From the NCBI GenBank assembly GCA_014238065.1, contig JABABU010000008.1:1-64000 (forward strand): a stretch of 64,000 nucleotides of DNA. Direction: 5' to 3'. Below, piece after piece: positions 59,574 to 64,000 of the stretch. This stretch comes from Actinomycetota bacterium (GTDB lineage Bacteria; Actinomycetota; Acidimicrobiia; Acidimicrobiales; Poriferisodalaceae). The stretch's first letter is position 1; every line of letters starts with the position of its first letter. Under the pieces are notes generated by a model, which worked only from the letters and a program-made list of their open reading frames with translations, had not been told where the DNA came from and made no database searches. Made by a program: the position numbers and the translations under genes.

Positions 59574-60440
59574 TCACGCTTCGGGCTTGTCGCAGATGAT
59601 CTCGACCGGGGCGATGACGCCGGCGTCGATGGCGTCGATCACGTTGGCGAGCTTGGTCGAGGCGTCCTTTCCGAGGATGAGGTGTAGCCCGAGCGGAGGT
59701 GGCCCTCCCGCTGCGAGGGCGTTGGCCCGCATGGCACCGAAGAACTCGACGGCGAACTGTCTGCGGTTGCGGATCTCGGCCGTTTCGAACCCGGCCAACT
59801 CAAGGGCGTTCCCGTACGTCGAAAGATCTTCGACGAAGCTCATCGAAGCGTCGGTTGCCCACGGCACAGGGAACTCGATCGTGCCGTCGGTGACGCGCAT
59901 GATGTCGTACACACCGAATCGACCGCCGGGCCGCACGACACGATGGACCTCACGAAACAATGCGACTTTGTCGGCGATGTTCATCCCGACGTGGAGCTGA
60001 ACGGCCTTGTCGAAAGAGCTGTCTTCGAACGGCATGTCGAGGGCGCTCGCTATCTCATATCCGGCGCGATCGGTCAGTCCGGTCCATTCGGTCAACAGCC
60101 GGGCGATGGTGATGTAGTTGGGGGCGAGGTCCACGCCGGTCACTTCACACCCGGACAGCTCGGTGATGAAGCGAGTCGTGCCCCCGATGCCGCAACCAAC
60201 ATCGAGGATGTGGTCATCGTGTGTCACGCCGAGGCGTTCGCAGAGTTCGGTTGTTGCCGCTCGGCCGCCGACGTGAAATTCGTCGACAGGCCCGAGGTCT
60301 TCAACGGTCACCGTCGCCGACGACTTGCCGATCGTAGCCAGGCCGGTTTCGATTGAAGTGAGCAGTTCGGAGCCGTCGTAGTGTCCGACGATGTCTGATT
60401 CCAGCTCCTTGGTTCGTTGATCGTTGCGCGTCTTCTGCAT
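59574..60440 (-). CDS. Class I SAM-dependent methyltransferase
   Basis: The 288-aa protein has motif I ILDVGCGIGGTTRFI, post-I acidic VTGVDLAPNYI, then SALDMPFEDSSFDKAV and the motif III region VHRVVRPGGRFGVYDIM. The sequence style (LAPNYITIARLLTEW, RPGGRFGVYDIM) resembles small-molecule methyltransferases of the sarcosine/dimethylglycine or ubiquinone type. It is next to a GcvT-fold enzyme that typically removes or accepts methyl groups via folate, so methyl-group traffic is a plausible common theme, by inference. It starts at ATG 60440. Confidence 0.88.
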   Translation of the reverse strand: MQKTRNDQRTKELESDIVGHYDGSELLTSIETGLATIGKSSATVTVEDLGPVDEFHVGGRAATTELCERLGVTHDDHILDVGCGIGGTTRFITELSGCEVTGVDLAPNYITIARLLTEWTGLTDRAGYEIASALDMPFEDSSFDKAVQLHVGMNIADKVALFREVHRVVRPGGRFGVYDIMRVTDGTIEFPVPWATDASMSFVEDLSTYGNALELAGFETAEIRNRRQFAVEFFGAMRANALAAGGPPPLGLHLILGKDASTKLANVIDAIDAGVIAPVEIICDKPEA

Positions 60441-60480
60441 CTGTTCCCTTCGTGGATCGTCCGTGTCGTTGAGTCAAGAG

Positions 60481-60772
60481 CGCCGAAATTGGCACCGACC
60501 ACCAGCAGTATCGCCCGATCTCGAAGGCGGTGGAAGTTCTCGGCGAGCGTTGGGCCTTGCTCGCGGTTCGAGAACTTCTCGTGGGATCGCGCAAGTTCAG
60601 CGACATTGCCCGCGGTTCGCCCGGATTGTCGCGGACCATGCTGACCAAGCGGCTCTGCCAGGCCGCGGTCGCAGGTCTCGTGGAAAGGCTCGACAGCAGG
60701 AGAATGCGACGCGATGCCCAGTTCGAGGAAACAGCGTCGTGGTCCCGGGAAGGTTCGAGTCTGTCGGGCTAG
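60481..60772 (+). pseudogene. Broken HxlR-type transcriptional regulator
   Basis: The plus-strand frame contains the core of an HxlR winged-helix regulator: RPISKAVEVLGERWALLAVRE, then VGSRKFSDIARGSPGLSRTM and LTKRLCQAAVAGLVERLD. The normal start (upstream C-P-I-S-x-A) has no initiator and is blocked by a TGA, and the wing after LVERLD degenerates into unrelated sequence before an early stop at 60772. Both ends appear lost, so it is a decayed gene between the methyltransferase and the GcvT-like gene. It may still make a short product from GTG 60530, but a functional repressor is unlikely. Confidence 0.6.
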
Positions 60773-61941
60773 GGGATGTCGACCAGTTTGCCTCGGGGAA
60801 TGGCGGCGTCCTTGTCGTAGAGCGGGAGTGTTGCCAGTTCACCAGGCGCATGGAGGTCATCGACACACTCGATCATGACCGGCGTGCCTTCGGGCATGCC
60901 GACGGCATCGAGTCGGGTGATCCCGACGCCGCGCTGCAGGAACGGTGAGATCGCTCCGGCTGTGACGCGTCCGATGTGATGCCCGTCGGCAGTGACCGCA
61001 CCCCCGATCACGGGTTCGGCATCGGCCAGGAGCCCGGTGAGACGCACTTGTGTCGGGGCAGTTTCCAGCGCGGTCTTTCCGATGAACTCGGCCTTGTCCA
61101 TGTCCACGAACCGGGCCAGTCCGGCGTCGAACGGGGTCATGGTGTGATCGAAGTCGGAGCCGGCGTTCAAGATGCCAGCTTCGATCCGACGAATGTGCAT
61201 GGCGTCGAGTCCGATCATCTCCAGGCCGAACGGCTCGCCGGCCGCCGTGATGGCTCCCCAGATCGCATCAGCGTCGTGTGATGGTTCGGTGTAGAACTCC
61301 CAGCCGAGTTCGTTGGTGTAGCCCGTGCGGGTGATCACCACCGGCTGCCCACCGATGCTGACTGTGGCGACACCGAAGTAGTTGAACGGGTCCGGCATGC
61401 CGTCCTCGCTGACTGCCGCGAGAACTCGGAGCGACTCGGGGCCTTGGACCTGTGACACATAGACGTGTGGGTCGAAGATCTCGACATCCATGCCGACGGC
61501 GTGGGCGCGGGCCCAGCTGTAGAAGTCGCCGTCGGCCTGGGCGTACCAGAAGCGGTCGGTGGCGAGCCGGAGGAGCACACCGTCGACGATGAGCCCGCCG
61601 TCGTGATAGCAGGCGATCCCGTACCCGCATCTTCGGGGCCGCAGCTTCGAGATGTCCTTGGTGAACAATCGGTCGAGCAGACGCTCGGCGTCAGGACCTC
61701 GGAACTCGAGCGGGAATTCACCGGTGTGCAGCACCCCCACCGAGCGCCGCAGTTTCCAGTAGCCGTCCGTCGTTGATGTTGCATCGAAGCGGCAGGCCAT
61801 GTGACGCCGGTTGTAGACGGTGTAGCGCGGCCCCAAGGGGGCCTCATGGGCGTGGTAGGGGTGCCGCGACATGCTGAAGTCCCAGCCCGATCCTTCGATT
61901 GTTGAGACCAGGTCTCTGGTCTTGCCGTCTCCCGATCTCAC
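60769..61941 (-). CDS. GcvT-fold folate-dependent demethylase/aminomethyltransferase-like
   Basis: The 390-aa protein belongs to the GcvT/DmdA/sarcosine-oxidase family: FRGPDAERLLDRLFTKDIS, the core YVSQVQGPESLRVLAAV, ITRTGYTNELGWEFYTE with the conserved Glu, MTPFDAGLARFVDMDKAEFIG and the C-terminal GRVTAGAISPFLQRGVGI. It should bind tetrahydrofolate and take a methyl or methylene group from a substrate (DMSP-, sarcosine- or aromatic-methoxyl-like); which substrate is unknown. GTG 61941 is preceded by GGGGGA eight nt upstream; the frame continues upstream only by crossing the divergent tetR operators. It is probably controlled by the adjacent TetR regulator. Confidence 0.85.
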   Translation of the reverse strand: MRSGDGKTRDLVSTIEGSGWDFSMSRHPYHAHEAPLGPRYTVYNRRHMACRFDATSTTDGYWKLRRSVGVLHTGEFPLEFRGPDAERLLDRLFTKDISKLRPRRCGYGIACYHDGGLIVDGVLLRLATDRFWYAQADGDFYSWARAHAVGMDVEIFDPHVYVSQVQGPESLRVLAAVSEDGMPDPFNYFGVATVSIGGQPVVITRTGYTNELGWEFYTEPSHDADAIWGAITAAGEPFGLEMIGLDAMHIRRIEAGILNAGSDFDHTMTPFDAGLARFVDMDKAEFIGKTALETAPTQVRLTGLLADAEPVIGGAVTADGHHIGRVTAGAISPFLQRGVGITRLDAVGMPEGTPVMIECVDDLHAPGELATLPLYDKDAAIPRGKLVDIP

Positions 61942-61957
61942 GTGAGGTCCCCCAGCT

Positions 61958-61981
61958 GTTGCGAAACAAACGTTTCGTAAC
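61958..61981. promoter_or_regulatory. TetR-type operator 1 (24-bp inverted repeat)
   Basis: The sequence is GTTGCGAAAC-N4-GTTTCGTAAC, ten-bp arms with one mismatch. It lies just upstream of the GcvT-like start, in the divergent promoter region shared with tetR. A second, similar site follows (61992-62015). Confidence 0.85.
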
Positions 61982-61991
61982 AGCTTACCAG

Positions 61992-62015
61992 GTTGCGAAA
62001 CGTGTGTTTCATAAC
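61992..62015. promoter_or_regulatory. TetR-type operator 2 (24-bp inverted repeat)
   Basis: The sequence is GTTGCGAAAC-N4-GTTTCATAAC, sharing nearly all bases with operator 1 and starting 34 bp later (about three helical turns). It lies 16 bp before the tetR ATG, so the regulator probably represses both its own gene and the GcvT-like gene. Confidence 0.85.
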
Positions 62016-62031
62016 ACTGGTAGGGTGGGGT

Positions 62032-62652
62032 ATGCCACGCTTCGTCGACCACGCGCAACGCCGCAAGGCGATCGTGGATGCGGCTTGGGTCCTCATCGCC
62101 GATGAGGGCTACGAAGCGGTCACCATTCGGCGCCTGGCTCACGAACTCGGTGGCGCCACGGGGCGGGTCACGAATTACTTCGGTGCCAAGGACGACATTC
62201 TGATCGCAGTTCTCGATGAACTCACTGCATCGCATCAGTCCGGATTGGCTCACCTCGGCACTGCCCTCGAATCCGCCGGGGACGATCTGGATCTCATCGC
62301 CGCAGCGATCATCGAATCACTGCCACTGGACCAGGAACGAACGCGCGACTGGAAGACCTGGCTGGCGTTCTGGAGTAGGGCCTCGATCTCGCCGATGATC
62401 GCCCAACGACACAAGGACGTTTACGCCGCATGGCGGCAGTGCCTGGCAACTGCTCTGGCGGTGATGTCCGGCGTCAGCCAGCCGTCGTTGGCCCTCGACC
62501 AGTCGGCGGAGCAGTTGCTCGCGTTCATCGATGGACTCGGGATCCATGTCCTCATCGAGCCGAACAGAATCGACCGAAAAATGCTGCTGGCGATGGTGGA
62601 CGCACAACTGGTCGGATTACGCGCCGGGTTGCAGGTGGGCTCGCTGGGCTGA
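62032..62652 (+). CDS. TetR-family transcriptional regulator
   Basis: The 206-aa protein has the TetR N-terminal DNA-binding domain, RRKAIVDAAWVLIADEGYEAVTI (in part) with the helix-turn-helix IRRLAHELGGATGRVTNYFGAKDDIL, and a ligand-binding C-terminal domain resembling the BetI-like group. ATG 62032 lies 16 bp after operator 2. It is divergent from the GcvT-like gene and its two operators sit between them, a standard autoregulated arrangement; the inducer is probably a substrate of the GcvT-fold enzyme. Confidence 0.92.
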   Translation: MPRFVDHAQRRKAIVDAAWVLIADEGYEAVTIRRLAHELGGATGRVTNYFGAKDDILIAVLDELTASHQSGLAHLGTALESAGDDLDLIAAAIIESLPLDQERTRDWKTWLAFWSRASISPMIAQRHKDVYAAWRQCLATALAVMSGVSQPSLALDQSAEQLLAFIDGLGIHVLIEPNRIDRKMLLAMVDAQLVGLRAGLQVGSLG

Positions 62653-63221
62653 GAGTTGATGTCAGGCCGGCTGTCCCCGGCGCCCGCTGCTCCAGCAGCA
62701 GCCAGCTCGCTGTTCACCATGTGAATCGTCGCTGTGGCCACCACAAGCACTACGCATCTGCACGCGGACCGCGCGATGCTCGGGTCATGTTCGATTCAGT
62801 GGGGACATGGGAAGCGTTCACGTCACTCGTACTGGTGACGGTGGCGATCGGTCGTATCGGCGACCACGATTCAGCGGAGACTCACTGCTGTCCCACGGAT
62901 TTGGGTCGCTGGCCTGCTCGCGGTCGGGAGCGCGACGGTCGTCGTGCTCGGTGTCGTCTTCGGACTTGGCATTCACCACGACGTGTGATCGACCTCTTGT
63001 TCTGATGATCAGTCGCATCGCGAAGTTCCAGGACACTTCTTCGAGCCCATGTCACCCGGGACCTCGGTGTGGTCCGTTGGAGAACCATCGAGTTTCGCCC
63101 TGGAGACCCGCAAGGAACGGCCTCGTCGCATGTCGAGTTCTTCGGTCGACTCCGATTGGAACATGGAGAGCCAGTATCTTCGACGCGAGTGCCGCTCGAA
63201 GCTGGCTCGATGAGATGCAAC
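62653..63221. other. Intergenic region, no convincing gene
   Basis: Several overlapping frames exist but none has consistent coding character. One short stretch (around 62880-62987) would encode a hydrophobic helix (WVAGLLAVGSATVVVLGVV), but it lacks a usable start and its upstream and downstream frame is not protein-like, so I do not call it a gene. The region presumably holds the promoter of the phosphotransferase. Confidence 0.4.
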
Positions 63222-64000
63222 TATGGGTTCGATGGCCAAGACGCGGGTGCACATTCCCCAGAGCGGCGACGATCTGACGCCGGCCTGGTTTTCCGAAACG
63301 CTCGACGGCAAGGTGCTCGCCGTCGAGCGGAGCGTGATCGGGGCGGGCATCGGATTCATCGGCGAACTGCATCGATGCGAGCTGACCTGGGCTGATTCGG
63401 GTGACGGGCGCCCTGACTCTGTGGTCGTGAAGATCCCTGCGGTCGCCAACCACGGAATCGGCGAGGCCAGTCAAGCGTACGAACGCGAGATCGTGGTGTA
63501 CCGCGAGCTTGGTGGACGCTTCGGCATTCCGATGCCCGAGTATCACTACTCGGAGTTCGATCCGAACCCGGCAGCGCGGCTGAAGAGTTTCGTCCTCTTC
63601 CTATTCGAGAAGCTGCCGGTCAATGCCGTGAACTGGTTGTTGCTGAAGTTCCTCGGATTGTCGGACAAGAGCCGACGTCGCTACCTGCTGATGATGGAGG
63701 ACATCCGCGACTCGAGACCTCCGGCCCAGGCTGTAGGGGGCTCGATCGACGACGCGAAGTTGGCGCTCGACGTCCTGGCCGCGTTCCACGCCCACAACTG
63801 GATGCGTCGAGAAGTCTCTGACGTTTCGGACCTGTTCTGGCCACTCGAACAGACACCGAAAGTGTGGCAGGCCGGCTATCTCCGGAACCGGGAGCAGCTC
63901 GAGAACGACTTCGGTCATCTCCTGAGCGATGCGGTGCTGGCGAAGCTCGACGACGTGCAGAGTCGGATTCCCGAGATCATGGGTCATCTGGGATCGGCAC
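63222..64000 (+). CDS. Phosphotransferase (ecdysteroid-kinase-like), 3' end beyond window
   Basis: The open frame from ATG 63222 (a second ATG at 63231 is equally possible) runs to the window edge, 259 codons so far. It begins KTRVHIPQSGDDLTPAWFSE, has a Lys-containing N-lobe strand DSVVVKIPAVANHG, REIVVYRELGGRFGIPMPEYHY and LLMMEDIRDSRP, and resembles the aminoglycoside-phosphotransferase/ecdysteroid-kinase-like group, as does 44315-45418. The catalytic H-x-D and metal Asp would lie downstream, outside the window. Confidence 0.8.

Noticed and set aside
60441-60768. HxlR-like frame as a working regulator of the neighbouring methyltransferase.
   Set aside because: The start is lost and the wing region ends in unrelated sequence, so a functional repressor is unlikely.
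62805-63220. Possible fourth in-frame UGA gene: a hydrophobic helix frame followed by TGA and a further open stretch.
   Set aside because: There is no initiator, codon use downstream is not coding-like, and the nearest hairpin has a UGA loop without the GU step seen in the other three.

Overview
The window is GC-rich (third codon positions dominated by G/C), densely coded on both strands, and rich in GTG/TTG starts. The gene set is typical of a free-living, probably aquatic or marine, actinobacterium: LLM flavin oxidoreductase, many AMP-forming acyl-CoA ligases, hot-dog hydratases, 2OG dioxygenases, a Nei/Fpg glycosylase with the C-P-R-D zinc-finger variant, Thr-rich surface tails and a MetX gene behind a SAM-type riboswitch. 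An Acidimicrobiia-like member is my best guess, by inference only. There are three tRNA genes (Gly-GCC, Cys-GCA, Val-GAC), and no rRNA, CRISPR, prophage or transposase.

The main result is three genes whose reading frame crosses an in-frame UGA, each followed at the right distance by a compact hairpin of the bacterial SECIS type. They are a HesB/CC-Se-like protein (4179-4481, minus), an AhpD/carboxymuconolactone-decarboxylase-like protein with C-x-x-U (22721-23299, plus) and a GrdB-type selenoprotein B homologue with U-x-x-C-T (43034-44179, plus). In each case the apical loop begins 21-24 nt from the first base of UGA and contains a GU step. In two of them the stem carries a bulged U, as in the E. 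coli fdhF element. A standard gene caller would report each as a truncated ORF, or as two ORFs. The organism should therefore have selA, selB, selC and selD elsewhere.

Layout. 1-4.5 kb: secreted FG-GAP repeat protein (cut by the window edge), DEAD-box helicase overlapping an N6-adenine DNA methyltransferase, and the HesB-like selenoprotein. 4.7-15.4 kb: SAM riboswitch and metX, aldo/keto reductase, Nei-like glycosylase, two small unknown genes, glutamate-type dehydrogenase, aldehyde dehydrogenase, tRNA-Gly, LLM oxidoreductase, amidase. 15.4-25 kb: a single-chain CydDC-like ABC exporter, two acyl-CoA ligases, the CMD selenoprotein, an M81 (MlrC) metallopeptidase. 25-38.7 kb: catabolic and redox genes (HalD/BesD-like and IPNS-like 2OG oxygenases, amidohydrolase, OsmC, VOC, nitroreductase, class V aminotransferase, EamA transporter, a NodB-like lipoprotein, acyl-CoA ligase plus FAH-family hydrolase). 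38.9-46.4 kb: small membrane genes, a hydratase/thioesterase pair, a degenerate Ser/Thr kinase with Thr-rich tail, a 45-aa Cys-rich peptide, YbaK-like deacylase diverging from the selenoprotein B gene, and a two-gene operon (alpha/beta hydrolase, phosphotransferase) with a strongly structured control region. 46.4-54 kb: tRNA-Cys, tRNA-Val, a thrombospondin-3 remnant, an accessory-looking set (NTF2-like, PhyH, nitroreductase, dipeptidase, FAD oxidase, subtilisin) and a decayed tRNA-Val-like copy. 54-64 kb: S9 peptidase, two tandem YtcJ-like amidohydrolases, a methyltransferase, a broken HxlR regulator, a GcvT-fold enzyme divergent from its likely TetR regulator across two 24-bp operators, and a phosphotransferase running off the edge.

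Most genes are single or in pairs. The common themes are CoA-thioester and amide catabolism plus thiol/selenol redox chemistry. All functional names are from sequence motifs read by eye; no database search was run.
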